A stretch of DNA of 64,000 bases, from the NCBI RefSeq assembly GCF_022458985.1, contig NC_061789.1:7978357-8042356 (forward strand). The letters run 5' to 3'. Every line of letters starts with the position of its first letter. Positions within the stretch are counted from its first letter, which is position 1. Positions 31,584-45,452 of the stretch are shown here, piece after piece. The position numbers and the translations under genes are program-made. The DNA comes from Mugil cephalus (taxonomy: Eukaryota > Chordata > Actinopteri > Mugiliformes > Mugilidae). A model generated the notes under the pieces. The model did not search any database and was not told where the DNA came from. It worked only from the letters and a program-made list of their open reading frames with translations.

Positions 31584-34571
31584 ATAACACAGTACTGCAC
31601 ATAAACAGCAGTACATGTGCATAAATTACCTCTTTCCACATGTCATCTCTGCTCTTGTTATAGTCTCCATTTCCAGGAAGGTCCACAAGTGTGACATGTT
31701 GGAGAAACCCCTTCTTTGGCACCTTGACAGTCACACACTTCACTAATGGCCAGTACCACATCTTACCATCTTCAACGTTTCCCTGCTTCCTTCTTGTGTA
31801 ATTCACTAACTTTTTAGATAGCTCTTCAGCCCGCATTATATAAAAAAACACGTAGAGCAAATCAATTTGACATATCAGCTGATTCACATAAAAATAGATC
31901 AACACACCATGAGGGAGAACTGAAACTGTTCTGAAATACTACAACTATAACTAAAATGGTAAATCATCATGGTAATCATGGTAAAGTGAACACAAAAGTT
32001 CAGTATTTAATTACCCAACCTGTCCAACAGTATGGTGAGATCTACTGAGTGAAAAGCACCTGTGATGTGACAGTGTCATTTGGTTTCTCATTGAGACTCC
32101 TGACACAAATGTATTTGTATAAAAGGAAAATTGTATTTGGGTGTCACAGAAAGTTCACTTTCATGTTATGTGGGTCTGTTAAATGTATTTTTATATACTA
32201 CTTGGTGTAATTACAAATGAACTAATGGCTATGTGTGGCAAAAATACTTTTGACAAAGTTTATTTAAAAAAAAAATTCTGTATCTTACTGTGTCATGTGA
32301 CAAAGTCCTTTTCTTAGACTGGAGAATGTCTGTGATATGTCTGTGGTCCTTATAGGTCTTCATAGGTCTTTCCATGTTTCCATTCTTCTCCAAATAGTGC
32401 AGTCAACTTTTCAACAAAGTCTGAATAATCATCATCATCTTTCTTTTTCTGTTCTGTCTTAAAGGGCAAAAGTTTACACCAAGGCGACAATTCATTGTCC
32501 CAGTCCTAAAAAACAAAAACTAATTAGATCTTAGTCTCGTTAAGTGGAATGAAAAGTAACAACTTAATTCTTGCATCTACAATATAAATCTTCAATTGAC
32601 TTCAAGTAAGAATGAAATATTTATAATATAATAGTTTTACCTCTTTTGTAATGAACTCAATCTCTGCCTCATACTTTGAGTTGTGCATGTTGGCCTCGAC
32701 TTTAATCATGACCGTGGTACATGCACTGATGCTTCCTGTTGGCAAAAGATCCTTCTCTCAATGATGGTATTAATCAAAGAGCTCTTTCCAGTCCCAGTTT
32801 TACCAAAGACACCGACCAGCTCCCTCTTGTTTGTCTCCAAGTCATTGATTTTTGTCCTGTTGTACAAGAGTGTGAACATCAATTAATCTGAAAAATATCT
32901 CTTGATCTCTTTGTGCAGCTGTAACATGGTCATGAGTGGAACACTGAATACAGAAAACGTAATACTCACTTCAGGAAAGTATTCAGCTTTGTGTTGTCTT
33001 GTTTGTGTAGTTTCAGTTGGACACTCTCCATTATGTTTTTCACTTCAGACAGTATGACTTCTTCTGTTAGCGTAAACATAAAGAACTGTTTAGGAAGGAA
33101 CCACAAACTATAGTGAAGCATATGTGAAAATGAACAGAGAGAAATAAATGTAAATACCTGAGTTGTTACGAGGTCGTTAAGCTGGTGATTCCTGTTTGAT
33201 TGACTCACCATGATGGTCCAGAGGTCTCTTTGCTTAAAAAAGGAATTGTTTGGTCATTATTATCACTGCTGCCTTGTAAATGTATATGCAGTATAAATAT
33301 ACTATAAACATATATTATACAACTATTAAATGTCATAAATCAGATGTATGTATCTGCTTCTCACCAGTGGCACTTGTAGATGGCAAATCCTGAGAATGGA
33401 CAGAAATGAATAATTGACTCAAGAAATATGCTTAATTATACAAGAAATTGTTTATTCACACAAGCTTAGAAAGTGCAATGTTCTGGAACATATACTGTAT
33501 GTTTCACAGACTTTCACAGGCACTTATGTTCTCATCAAATTCAAGATGAGCTTGGCAGTGTCTGGGATGTTGTAAAGTAATTAGTAGTCAGTAGGTTGTA
33601 GAGTAATGTTCACTTATTGTGTATAAAATCACTGTCGTTCTTACCTGAGGCAATTTAGATTCTTCTTCAGGCTCCTGTTTACACTGCAGATAAAATACTC
33701 TCAGTTCAAGGTCATGAAAAACTTTGAGTAGACACTGACAGTATAACCTCTATCATAGATCATACATTCAATCAGCATGAAACTGTGTTTAACTTACTTG
33801 AACAGAGGAATCATCTGTTTCCCGAGTTGTGTTTTGTTTTTCCTGATGACAAGAAAATGTCAACATGTGTGGATATTTGTGGATATCAGTTTTATCTACT
33901 GTTTCTTCACTTGCACCAACATGCGTCCACATAAGAGACACCAGATGTGCAAAATGTCTTCACAGTGTGAAACGTTACCTTTAACAGTTTAAGTCTCTCC
34001 TTAAATTTTGCTCGTGGCCCAATTTTTGGGATCAAATCATTAATATCTTGATCACTAAGGCAATAGAGATTTTCTTCATCAACATCTTCTTCTGTAACAA
34101 AAACATACACAATTTAATTTCACTTAGTTGTGCAGAAACAAGAGTTATCGTCTTCTGCAGAACTGAATTTAATGAAGGACTAAAATATTTTTAGAGTTTT
34201 TTTCTATGTAGCACATGTTTATTTTTGTTTTGTGTGAAATGCAGTTGTTTTACTCTAAGTGTTTTTATTCTCTCTGTTCACAGACGAGAGAAGTGGCAGA
34301 ATTTGTCTATAGATTAGTAGAAGTTGTGTTTCAGTTTGAGTAAATCATCTGAATATTTCATAGCGTCTGTGTCCCACCAGTATGAGTGCTAATACTTTAC
34401 CTTCAAATCTATCAATCCACTTGCTCAGACCCCATTCAGTTAGTTTGTTACGAACAAAATCATCCATGACCAGTAACAGAAACTGAAAAACACATTGTAA
34501 TGTTCTAATCAGTCACACCAGATGGCATTTTACACAGTGATTCATTCATCTCAAAAGATCAAACAGCTTAC

Positions 34572-34640
34572 CTGTTACTGACGGTGATGCAGACAAGAGT
34601 TCAAGGTACGTTGATAGAGAGGACTGAACTCAACAGGGAG
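34572..34640 (-). other. Copy C 5' non-coding exon
   Basis: Matches the non-coding exons of copies A and D, with an intact donor. The 5' edge is approximate. The upstream conserved block follows at 34690-34990. Confidence 0.55.
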
Positions 34641-34989
34641 GAAAAATCATCAGGTTAGAGGAGACATGGATGAAGATAAAATCACACAGTTATCAAAAAA
34701 ATTTATTAAACTGGAAATCCAAATCTAAAAAACTGCTTCTCAGTTGGAACAACAGACCATCTGACAGAGAGTCAGTGGAATCAGACCTGTTCATATAGAG
34801 ACTGATCAGGAAATGATGAACAGGATCAGGTGGGCGTGGTAGTGCTGAGGTTACCACAGGGCAGGTGGATGTGTCTTGACTAGTGCGTATGACAAGGAAA
34901 GCATCAACAGTTAATGAGTAACCCCATGAGGGAAACTTGACTTTCAGTTTTGTGAAAAAGGAAACAAAAGCGAAATCACACACAAAACA

Positions 34990-35860
34990 AAACAAAAAAC
35001 CAACAAACAAAAAAAAAACGTATTACTCAAACTAGTCTTGATGTTTCAAAACTGTATCACGATCAGAATCAGTCAGAAAAAATATTTTTTATCCCTGAGG
35101 GGCTATTGAGAGGACAAAAAACGGGACATAAAATTAAAGAGCAAGAGAAGAAATACACAATGGTGGATGGACAAAAGCAGCACATTGTGTGTAACGGTAA
35201 ACCTGCTGCCAGTGACAGTACGAGTGGTTGCTGTTGAGGTAATCAGAGAGAAGTGGAGATGTAGTATTATATATTATATATATATAACTTATATAATGGT
35301 TTTGTAGTAGTAGTATATATGAAAAACATAAAATAACTTGGTACAGCAATAAATAATGTGTAGCATTGATTAAATTAAAGAATGACAATGCACATAATAT
35401 TATAATATTGCACATGAGGGAAATCAAGGTTTCTGTTAAAAATGTAAAACATGTTAGTGACTGAAACGTTGATGCAAAATAGTGAGACAACAGCACAGGC
35501 CTTTCCATATTATATGTTTAACTGTATTTCCATGATATAATATATTCAGTTGTGGATGTAGCTCATTGCAGTTACTGGCAGCTACTTTGTTTTTTGTTTA
35601 TGCACAAAAATGTCTCCACTTGATCAGTGTTATTCTGTCTCTAGCTTCAATCAGAGTTCGTTTCTGTTTCCAAGTAAAACCAAAGTGAGTAAGATTCAAT
35701 TAAATCTGAACAAACATTAATAAAATGTTTCCTCTGACCTGAACAAAGGTGGAGGTTTATAACTTAAGTGCTAGTGAGACAGTGTATAATAAAGTTGAAA
35801 TCACCGGTTTCATTTTCAACTCTTTCAAGTGTGTTTGTTTTCGTGTAAAGCCGTTAATAA
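34990..35860. other. Upstream flank of copy C, no gene seen
   Basis: A diverged version of the flank of the other copies, with an insertion near 35080-35150 and an AT-rich TATATA stretch near 35265-35290. No coding signal. Confidence 0.45.
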
Positions 35861-35864
35861 TAAC

Positions 35865-36600
35865 AATGCATTTCATTCAACGGCGCCTTTCAGGACTCTC
35901 AAGGTCACCTTACAAAAAAAAAATAAAAGTACATAGTAGAACAATAAAACAAAAATAAAGCAATAATAAAGCAACAATAATTAAAAGACAACAATAAAAC
36001 AATAAACAACAGTGAACGACAACAGAGAAATGCAACATGTTGGGGGGGTAGTCCAGTCTGAACAGGTGTGTTTTGAGATGTGATTTGAAGGTTGACAGTG
36101 ATGTTAGAGTCCAGATGTGCTGTGGGAGTGTGTTCCAGAGCCGAGGGGCAGTGCAGCTAAAAGATCTGACTCACATTGTGGCTAAGTGGGCAGAAGGGGT
36201 GAAGAGGAGTGAAGCAGAGGAGGTCCTGAGTATGAGGGAAGGTGTGTAGGTGTGGAGGAGTTCGGTGAGGTATGGAGGTGCAAGGTTATGGAGGGCCTTA
36301 AATGTGAGGAGCAGGATCATGAAGTCGATGGACCAGAAGCCAGTGAAGATGTTTGAGGACAGGAGTGATGTGCTGTGTGGACGATGTTCTGAAAATGACA
36401 CGAGCAGCTGAATTTTAGACTAATTGTAGTTTATTGAGGGATTTCTGTGGCAGACCATGAAGAAGTGCATTACAATGATCAAGACAGGACGTGACAAGGG
36501 CATTGACCAATATGGAAGTGCTTTTAGATGAGAGGGATGGGCGAAGGCAGTTGATTGCCGAGATTAAAGTATGCCAACCGGGTGACACTACTCATCAATT
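35865..36600 (-). mobile_element. LINE fragment (reverse-transcriptase C-terminus)
   Basis: The minus strand encodes LLTFKALHNLAPPYLTELLH (ending near 36275), typical of the C-terminal part of CR1/L2-type LINE polymerases. A broken continuation toward 36040 ends in an LWN-like region. The 3' end holds GGCGCCTTTCAGGAC on the plus strand, common at fish LINE ends, and A-rich repeats. It is 5'-truncated and no longer coding. Confidence 0.65.
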
Positions 36601-37075
36601 TGACTCAACTTTCTAGTTTTCACTTCAGAAATGATTAACTACAGTTCTTCTGACTGTACAGCTTCTGATGTGTTATGAATATCCGTCTACTGAGGGTTCA
36701 CACAGCCCAGAAAACTTCATCAGCAGAGTAAAAACTCTCCAGAGATCCATGTTAGACTTTAATATTACAATTGACATTTGGCGTTAACAGCTGCCCTCGA
36801 AGCTAACATTAGGGTAACCTCTGTTTTGCCTCCTCTTTTGATTAAATATGTGGCCATGTCAAAAAGCAGCAGGTTCATGTTGTTTTAGTAACAGCACAGA
36901 CAAAGTTTGCCAGTTGGAGTCTTTGCTGCCTCAATGTGGTGAAGCTTAAATGTAGTAAAATTCTTCTTGTCAGTAAAACTGAACAGAGTTTAATAACATA
37001 TGAATGTGGTCATTGGTAAATATTAATGGCAGTGCAGACAACAGAAGACAAAAAATGGAGCTCCACTGATCTCAC

Positions 37076-38191
37076 CCCTTCTCTACGGTGGGCTCCTTGA
37101 ATCCAGCAGAGAATCCCATAAGATCCAGACACATAGTTCAAAGTCTCTGAGCGGTGATCATTGAAATCTCTCAAGTTCTCAAGAAGTTTGGGTATTTCTG
37201 TCAAAATTACGTTTAAATATTACATATTTCATCATCATATTTAAAAAAAATAAATAAATCTAGTGTGTTTATATGGAGATGTAACTGACCAGTTTCATTT
37301 GGATTTAGGTAACTCATTGGAGCTCACTGTGGAGACCTCAAAGCAGTTGTCACTGAACGGTTTCTTGGGGAAAGAAAATTACAAAACTTACATCAAGTGA
37401 TCAAAACGTCGCTCATGGCAGCTTTTAGTCTTGATCAAGGTAATCAAAAAATAGTGCTAAAGAAACTCACCTGCATCTTCTTTTGCTTTTTGAATTTAGC
37501 CTCCAGTTTTTCTTGGACGTCTCATTTCTTTTCAATATGCGAACACGAATATCTGAACTACGAGAACAAATATGGAGTAATTCTGGCGGATGTAGTTTGT
37601 GGTGCTGTTAAACTGCATTAAACTAAACCTGAAAGTGTTTCTGTTACTTGGAACATGAAGCTGAGTATTTTATTTAGGACTGTTGTACTAGACGTTTATG
37701 TTTTCATGAACTAATGAAGCTCTCAAGTGAGTGCATGTACAGGTTCCTGCATTTACTCCTGCTCTGCTCTTGGCCATCACATGGAGCAAGATCTCATCTT
37801 AATGTTTTATTTATTCACAGACTGAAGCAGGTGCTTGTGGTCTCAAATTCAGGATGAGCGTGACGGTGTCTGGGAGGTTGAGTGCAGCAAATGGCTCAAC
37901 ACTGATCACATTCATCATCCTCGTTGGTCAGTAAACAACAGTAAATCCTTATCCAGGGGAGGATGATTTTATCACGGGACACTTAAGTGCCTCAAATATA
38001 TGTGCATGCAGATTAAAGAGTAGTGTTCACTTATGACATGTCTATAAAAACATTGTCATTTTTGCCTGAGGCATCTCAGCTTCTTGTTCAGGCTCCTGTT
38101 TACACTGCAGATAAAATAGTTCAAGGTCATGGAAAACTTTGAGTTGACACTGACGAGAATCTACTGTTTCCTGAGTTGTGTGTTGTTTCCC
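37076..38191 (-). pseudogene. Remnant F: fragment of another family copy
   Basis: Isolated exons of a sixth copy remain. An exon-14 homologue at 37076-37197 is intact in length (122 bases) and frame. An exon-13 piece at 37290-37363 is shortened out of frame. An exon-12 piece lies at 37471-37557. A 30-base linker exon at 38066-38095 has a GC donor, and an exon-3 piece lies near 38158-38191. Everything between exons 4 and 12, including the whole GTPase core, is deleted. Confidence 0.75.
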
Positions 38192-38199
38192 CTAATGAC

Positions 38200-40355
38200 A
38201 AGAAGTTATTGAGAGATTCCAAACTTTTCTAAAGTTTGGGAGTTTGTATTAGTAACTTACACATTATGTTGCACATTCTGTTCCAGACATTAAGAATGTT
38301 TACATAAGATGATTGTTTTTAGACATTTTCCTTTTGGAAATCCGTTAGCTCAGTGTGTACACTTTGAAAAACTTGCTTTCAAACTATTGCTATGGAAACT
38401 GGTTTTGATATACACTACCAGTCAAAGTCAAGCACACTGCAGTTACTTTGTTTTTTGTTTATGCACAAAAATGTGTCCACTTGATCAGTGTCATTCTGTC
38501 TCCAGCGTCAACCAGAATAAGTTTCTGCTTCAACATAAAACAAAAGTGAGTAAGATTCCATTTCAACTGAACAATAATAATAAAACGTGTTCCTTTGAAC
38601 CCTCACAAAGGTGGGGGTTTATTACTTAACCGCCAACAACACAATGCATAATAAAGTTGAAATCACTGGTTTCATTTTCAGCTCTTTCAAGTGTGTTTGT
38701 TTTCATGTAAAACATTTAACTCCTAACTATAGCTGTACACCAACACTACTCGTCAATTATATTCAACTTTCAGACTGTTAGAAAATCCAATAAGAATCTG
38801 GTCTAATTTTTAATCACCAGTGGCAATTCTCCAAAAGGATTTTCATGGCAGTCGACCTGGTCTCTGTCTGTACAGCCCCATATGCAACAACTGCAGTTCA
38901 TGTGTTATGACACCTTTCCATCAGAACTGGTATTGGCTTCAGTGATTTGAGCTTCATTTGTTCCTCTGTTGGATCGGACCACATGGGTCAGACTTCACTC
39001 ACTATCAGAGATTTGTGGACCTGTGCACAGTGTTTGTGTTGGTAGATACTGTATGAGGTGGAAGGTTTCTGATTATTTATTGAGTTAGGGGAGTCCTCTA
39101 CTCCTTCCACATGTAGGAAACCTATGTTGTATAAACTAGGATTATTGGCTGGTGATACATATATTATTATTTTTCCTGGACCTAACTTGTTCATATACTT
39201 TTATTAGGCCTTTTTGTAGATGTTACAGTTAGATCTTTTGTTTATTGTTTTGTAATTTAAGGAATTTTATTAGCCAGGCTATTCTTCCAACACAATCACT
39301 GTGTAAAGATTTTTCACTTATTTAATTTGACTGTAAAATAAATATTCAAATTTTCCTCTTAACTTCCTTGTGTGTTGTGTGTTTGTCCTTAAGTTCCCCA
39401 AAGGGAAGTAACCTCATCAATAGCAGCCTATTCACTATCACACACACAATCAAAAGTGAATCCCCTTATCAAAGACAAAAACATCTGCATTTTCACTTAT
39501 GGTGTGTTGGACAGAAGACCACATCACACACAGATGAACATTTACAGTAGAATCAGTGCAGATGAGAGTCAACGAAACAAAAATGACAAAGAAATGAATC
39601 ACAACAGTTTCTAATTAAAGGCTACTGGTTTATTGCTGTCATTTATTTGTATTAATGTTTTTTTTTTTCTTTTAAAAGCTTAACGTTATTTATTTGTCAA
39701 GTCAAACCAACACTTTATCATTAAGGTTTAATAACCAATGCTGCTTAACTCCAATCCCAAAGAACCCACTAAACTGATAAAATGAAAAAAATAAAATATT
39801 GTATGTATAAAGCATAAAAAGATTTATTTTAAACTCTTAAAATCAAAACGTTTCTGGGAGATAATAGTAGCACTGTGTGATGAAACCACAACATCCCTGA
39901 ATCCAACAAATGCTTAATTTTTAATCTTTCTCCACACATTTTATATATTATATATAAACTGCCTGGCCTAAAAAACAAAACGAAAAAGTTGCCATCTGGA
40001 TTTAACTAAACAAATAGGTACAAACCTCCTATTGGGTAATTACTGCATGAGTGATTATCTTTCAGTTGGTAAAAACTTATTTAAGCCCAACTGATACAAT
40101 GAGTAGCTTCTCTTGTCTTAAACAACCAGACAACCAAGACACATCGAGTGGTAACACAGGTAACACATAGGTGTGTTACCTGTGTTTTCTTTGACAAAAA
40201 TGAATCAGGTCAAATCCAGAGGCCTCTTGGCTTTAGTCATCTTTCCTTTTGGATGTTCAGACAGTGACCAGGTTTCTGCTCCACACAGAACAAATCTGAA
40301 ACATCTCCTATAGAAACAAACATCATACGTATCATGTCAGGGATTAAAATGACTG
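38200..40355. other. Intergenic flank before copy D, no gene seen
   Basis: From about 38780 on this matches the flanks at 14150-15650 and 25300-26950. The part at 38290-38420 again carries a decayed exon-13/intron-12 piece. No open gene was found. Confidence 0.5.
40153..40186. repeat. 14-bp inverted repeat downstream of copy D
   Basis: Same arms and position relative to the stop as in copies B and C. Confidence 0.8.
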
Positions 40356-43300
40356 TTAATGACATTTACAACAAAACTGTTCATAATCAAACAACATAGT
40401 ATATAATTTACATTGTTTGCTACTTCTCTTCTGGTGAGCCTTCATGTCATTGTAGATTTTCTTCACCTCTCCAAGCTCTGTTGAAACATCTAAAATAAAC
40501 CAAAACAATTATTGATTAATTAACATTATTTCCATTTTGTTGGTGCTCTATAAGAATGACCTCACTTTAATGTTATCCTATTACCTGGGAATGAGAAGTC
40601 ATCTGTCTTGAGTGAGAGCTCAATGGCTTTCTTCATGGTTGTCCTCAGTGTCTTCAGGATGTCCTCCTAATGCAGCATCAAAATCTGTATTAATTACCAC
40701 TTATCAGAGGAAATACTGTGTTCAAGCTCCATTGAATCACAAATAAACTAACAGAACAGATATGCAGGGCAACATGTGTTACAATCTCATCATATTTCAA
40801 CCTATGAAATGTGACAAACCTTCAGCTGATCCAGCTGCTCCAACATATTTGTTTTAGCATTATCAAACATTCTGCTCTTTGAATCCCGGACATGACTCTG
40901 AAGAGCCTCTTTCATGTTTTTCAGTGTGTCATCTCCTTTATATGAAGCTGCTCCTGAAATAAAACAGATTTTGTTATGTTCAGTCAAATTAAATGTGTGT
41001 TATTTTTTTGTATATTATTATTATGGTGACATTCAGTCATGATGATCTTAACTCACGTTCATAGCATTTTTTCATGTCTTCCGCAATAGTGGCTGTAAGA
41101 CTGTTGTAGATGGTTTTCTTTTGCTCACGGATGTATTTGTTCAGTTTTCTCTTCATTATTTCTTCCTAAAAGGAAAAAAGTAAATTGACAACAACAATTT
41201 ATAAGTAATAATTCATATGTAACTTTTCAATTTCAGTTTTACTTACAATTTAACCTTTTACATAAAATCTAGTACTGTAAATAACCAGTGAACAGGTTGG
41301 TTCTAATGTTCATTCTTTACCTCTGTCTGCAGAAATATCAGCTGCAGCTCCACATCTTTGTATTTCTGAATCAGTTCAATTGTGTTGAGTGACAATCTAC
41401 TGATGACTCCGTTGAATGGTTCACATGCTCTGTCATTTCTGAAACATGTTGACATGTTTTAAAAATACAATATAATTTGATTGTTAGAGAGAGAATAGAA
41501 TAATAGAATTTGCCTGTTCTTACGGAAAGGTTTTCTTGAACTCCTCATCAATGCTGTCAGTCAGGTATGAGGACAACTTCATGTTGAGATTTATTGGTGT
41601 CCCTTTCTTTTTCCCTTTCTTTTTTGGTTTGTAGATGCCATTGTTCTCAACTACACATTTCAGTGTCCTGTGGAAACCACGGCCATCCTTTTTCTGAGAC
41701 CAAATAGAAAAATGTATGAAACTTATTCACAATAAAAAAAAAAAATGACTTATGTGTATTTGTAATTCAAATACATACAAATGTTAACGAGCGATTCAGG
41801 TCTTTTCCACAATATTTTGTGGAGTTTTCAACACCTTCACTGAGGCATTTTTCAAAAACCTTGTTGACTTCTTCCAGTTTTATTTTGACTTGATGAAGTT
41901 GACGGCTCAGGTTTTGTTTAAAGTGTGCACACACATCTGTTCTGTCAGCCTGAAATCACACACACACGAACACAACCAAGATGTGATAACATACAATAAG
42001 ACAATCCTTTATTTACACCACATGTTTGCAGTGAAACAGTGAAAAGTCCACAATGAATAATATTTCATTGATCTTACCCCTTCTCTACAGCGGGCTCCTT
42101 GAATCAAAGACAGAATCCCATAAGCTCCAGACACATAGTTCAAAGTCTCTGAGTGCTTGTCATAGAGATTTTGCAAAATATCCTGAAGTTTTGGTATTTC
42201 TGTAAAAAGTAGTTTTGATAAGACATGTGTACATTGCATAGTTTAATTTTAATCTCACGTTAATTCAATAAATCATTCATACCTTAGTTAAATCAAGCTA
42301 AATCTTGTACAAATTTGATCTATACATCCTCTGTTATCCAAAAAGTGTTCATAGACTGTATGGAAGCTTGACCTACCAGTGTCATCTGGTTTTAGATGTT
42401 TTTCTTTTAGAAACTCTCTGGCGCTCACTGTGAACACCTCAAAGCTGTTTTTGAAGTGTTTCTGGGGAAATTTAGATGGTAATTTAAAGTTAAGTTTATA
42501 CTTGTAGACAACCATAGACCTTTAGACTTTACGTAATCTGTACTCACGTTAATCTTGTTTTTGTTGTTGAATTCATTTTTTACTTCTTTTTTGACGTCCT
42601 TATTGTTTGTCAATATGCGATCAGCTGGTGATCTATAAGAAAATATGGACATATAGAGTAGGTGACATTTCATACAGAACACTTAAATGTATTCTTCGGT
42701 TAGTTTTTGATTTCTAGAAGAATTTCAATGCAAGAACTTCATTTAAACGTGACTTTTGTGGATGATAAATGCTGTATGAGAGCCAAAAGTGACCAGTAGG
42801 ACCTGAATCCTTCAAGGCATTTCACTTATGTTGTGGCCTTGTGGGGACTGTCTTTATGGCAATTTTGGATGTCTCATAAGCACAACAAGGTTATTCATAG
42901 ATGCACAAAGTATTAAGGTTAATGTTTGTGGTCACAGCGGGCAAACATTTAATCAAATATGCACTTCTGGTGCTGAAGTTCACTTACTGGTCATCAGAAT
43001 CATCAATCTGATCAGACTTGGTGCAGATGAAGTGAATCTGGTGACACTCTCCACCGTTTCCCATGATGCTACTGGCATGTTCCAGGATCTCCCATGTTTC
43101 TTTTTCTGTCGCTGCTCGATTAATCTCAGTCACAATCCACACAGTGGAACACTTTCCAACAATCTGAAAGAGCATAGAGCATGTCTAGTTTGAATAGTTT
43201 ATTATCAAAGATTTATGAAACGATTAAATTACACAGTACTCCACATAAACAGCAGTACATGTGCATACATTACCTCCTTCCACATTTTGTCTCTGCTCTT

Positions 43301-45452
43301 GTTATAGTCTCCACTTCCAGGAAGGTCCACAAGTGTGACATGTTGGAGAAAACCCTCTTTTGGCACCTTGACAGTCACACACTTCACTAGTGGCCAGTAC
43401 CACCGCTTACCATCTTCAACGTTTCCCTGCTTCCTTCTTGTGTAATTCACTAATTTTTTAGATAACTCTTCAGCCTGCAATGTATAATAAACATAAGATA
43501 AACCAATTTGACATATCCACTGAAAATAGTTCAACAAATAATAAGGGAGAACAGACACTAAAAAGTTACATTAATAGTAAATCTAAACTGAACACGAAAG
43601 TTCAATATTTAACTACCCAACCTGTCCAACAGTATGGTGAGATCTACTGAGTGAAAGGCACCTCTAAGTCTTAATACAAGAACATTGTTGTTTATCTGAT
43701 CTGTGACAGTGTCATTTGGTTTCTCAGTGAGACTTGTATTTAAAGGGAGCTGAAAGACTGTCTTATAAAAGGCTTTTCCCGTTGTATTTGGGTGTAGGAC
43801 TGCAGAATTCACTTTCATTAAAAGGTCTGTTAAATGTACTTTTTAGATACCACTTTCAGTTTGTCTTTGTATAATTACAATTGAACTGAACAGATCTCTA
43901 AACGTGGGCTGTGAAAATAGAAGCCCAAAAACTACAATAATCACTATGTATGGCAAAAATGCTTTTCACACACATATATATATATTTTCTGTATCCTACC
44001 GATTCACATGACAACATAATTTTCTTAGTTTGGAGAAGGTCTCTGATTTGTTTATGGTCCTTCAGCTCTTCATAGGTCTTTCCATGTTTCCATTCTTCTC
44101 CAAATAGCTGAGTCAGCTTTTCAACAAAGTCTTCATCATCATCATCATCATCATCATCTTTCTTTTTCTGTTCTGTATTAAAGGGCAAAAGATGACGCCC
44201 AGGCCACAATTCATCATCCCAGTCCTAAAAGACAAAAACTAATTAGATCTTAGTCTTGTTAAATGGAATGAAGAGTAATAACTTAATTCTTGCATCTACA
44301 ATATAACTCTTCAACTGGCTTCAAGTAAGAATGAAATATTTATAATATAATAGTTTTACCTCTTTTGTAATGAACTCAATGTCTGCCTCATACTTTGAGT
44401 TGTGCATGTTGGCCTCGACTTTAATCATGACCGTGGTACATGCACTGATGCTTCCTGTTGGCAGAAGATCCTTCTCTCCAATGATGGCATTTATCAAAGA
44501 GCTCTTTCCAGCCCCACTTCTACCAAAGACACCGACCAGCTCCCTCTTGTCTGTCTCCAAGTCCTTGATTTTTGTCCTGTTGTACAAGAGTGTAAACATG
44601 AATTAATCTGAAAAATTTCCCTTGATATTTTTGCTTTTTTTGCAGCTGGAACATGGTCATGGGTGGAACACTGAATACAGAAAATATAATACTCACTTCA
44701 GGAACGTATTCAGCTTTGTGTTGTCTTGGTTCTGTAGTTTAAATTGGACATCCTTCATTCTTTTTTTCACTTGAGACAGTATGACTTCCTCTGTTAGTTT
44801 AAACGTAAAAGAAACTGTTTAGGAAGGAAACGCAGACTAGTGAAACTTAAAGTGTGAAAATGAACAGAGTGAAATAAATGTAAATACCTGAGTTGTTACG
44901 TGCAGTGGCGTCGTTTGGGTATGGCAAGGTATGGCGCTTGCCACACTCCAAGCGGAGTATACTACTGGCACTTCTAGATTTAGGTGTACCGGGACGTTTT
45001 ATGGCGTACTGGGACGTACTCGGTCCTGTTCTAATTTTGTCTGACCGATTTGTGATGGTGACCTCTCTTCGACATTGAACGCCGCTACCGCTCTTTCGTT
45101 CTCTGCTGCTCCTCTGTCTCTCACCCCCGCCCTCAGCGCGCTGCCTGCTATGCATCCCTGGCTCTCTCACGTGTCCATACGCCGTGCACACCGCTGCCTC
45201 ATCACACTGTGCTGCAGACAAGAGACGTGCATGAGGAGCGACTAAAACCTTTGAGAGCTATAAAGTCATACATGATTTAAACAGGCTTTAATATTAGTCA
45301 TATTTCAGAAAAACGTCCATGCTTTTTTTGGTTAACACTACTAGTCAATCAGAGCACAATGAAATGAAAGATTGAGAAACATTGTGAATCTGTTGCAGTC
45401 AGCTTGCTAACAACAAGCTAATGACGGGTGTCTGTGGATCCTATTCCCCTAT

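Larger units (their letters stand above)
26998..34467 (-). pseudogene. Copy C: SLIP-GC-like GTPase pseudogene
   Basis: Same exon series as copy B: 34401-34467, 33979-34091, 33798-33842, 33645-33674, 33365-33389, 33158-33232, 32970-33085, 32641-32856, 32289-32505, 31630-31830, 30330-30505, 29165-29249, 28994-29078, 28741-28862, 28442-28612, 28190-28359, 27960-28077, 27709-27817, 27462-27595, 27227-27308, 26998-27131. Three breaks are visible. The P-loop exon is one base short (near 32760, just after the P-loop). The acidic exon gains one base and an in-frame TAA at 32350-32352. The acceptor of the G3 exon is GG rather than AG (31831-31832). Exons on both sides stay open, so decay is recent. 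The 5' non-coding exon and upstream block are kept (34572 onward), unlike copy B. Confidence 0.85.
23213..34815. repeat. Segmental duplication unit 2 (flank plus copy C)
   Basis: Second copy of the 11-kb unit. It begins where the copy B upstream deletion joins the flank and contains copy C and its downstream flank. It shares with unit 1 all three intron insertions, which copy D lacks. Confidence 0.8.

Noticed and set aside
44370-44606. Plus-strand open frame opposite the P-loop exon (also at 7822, 21384 and, reversed, 60377)
   Set aside because: It recurs only because the P-loop exon on the other strand is conserved; it has no start context, splice logic or known motif.
44847-45221. 124-codon Arg/Ser-rich open frame on the minus strand
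   Set aside because: It lies in the GC-richer left part of the hAT-like element; no transposase motif was found.
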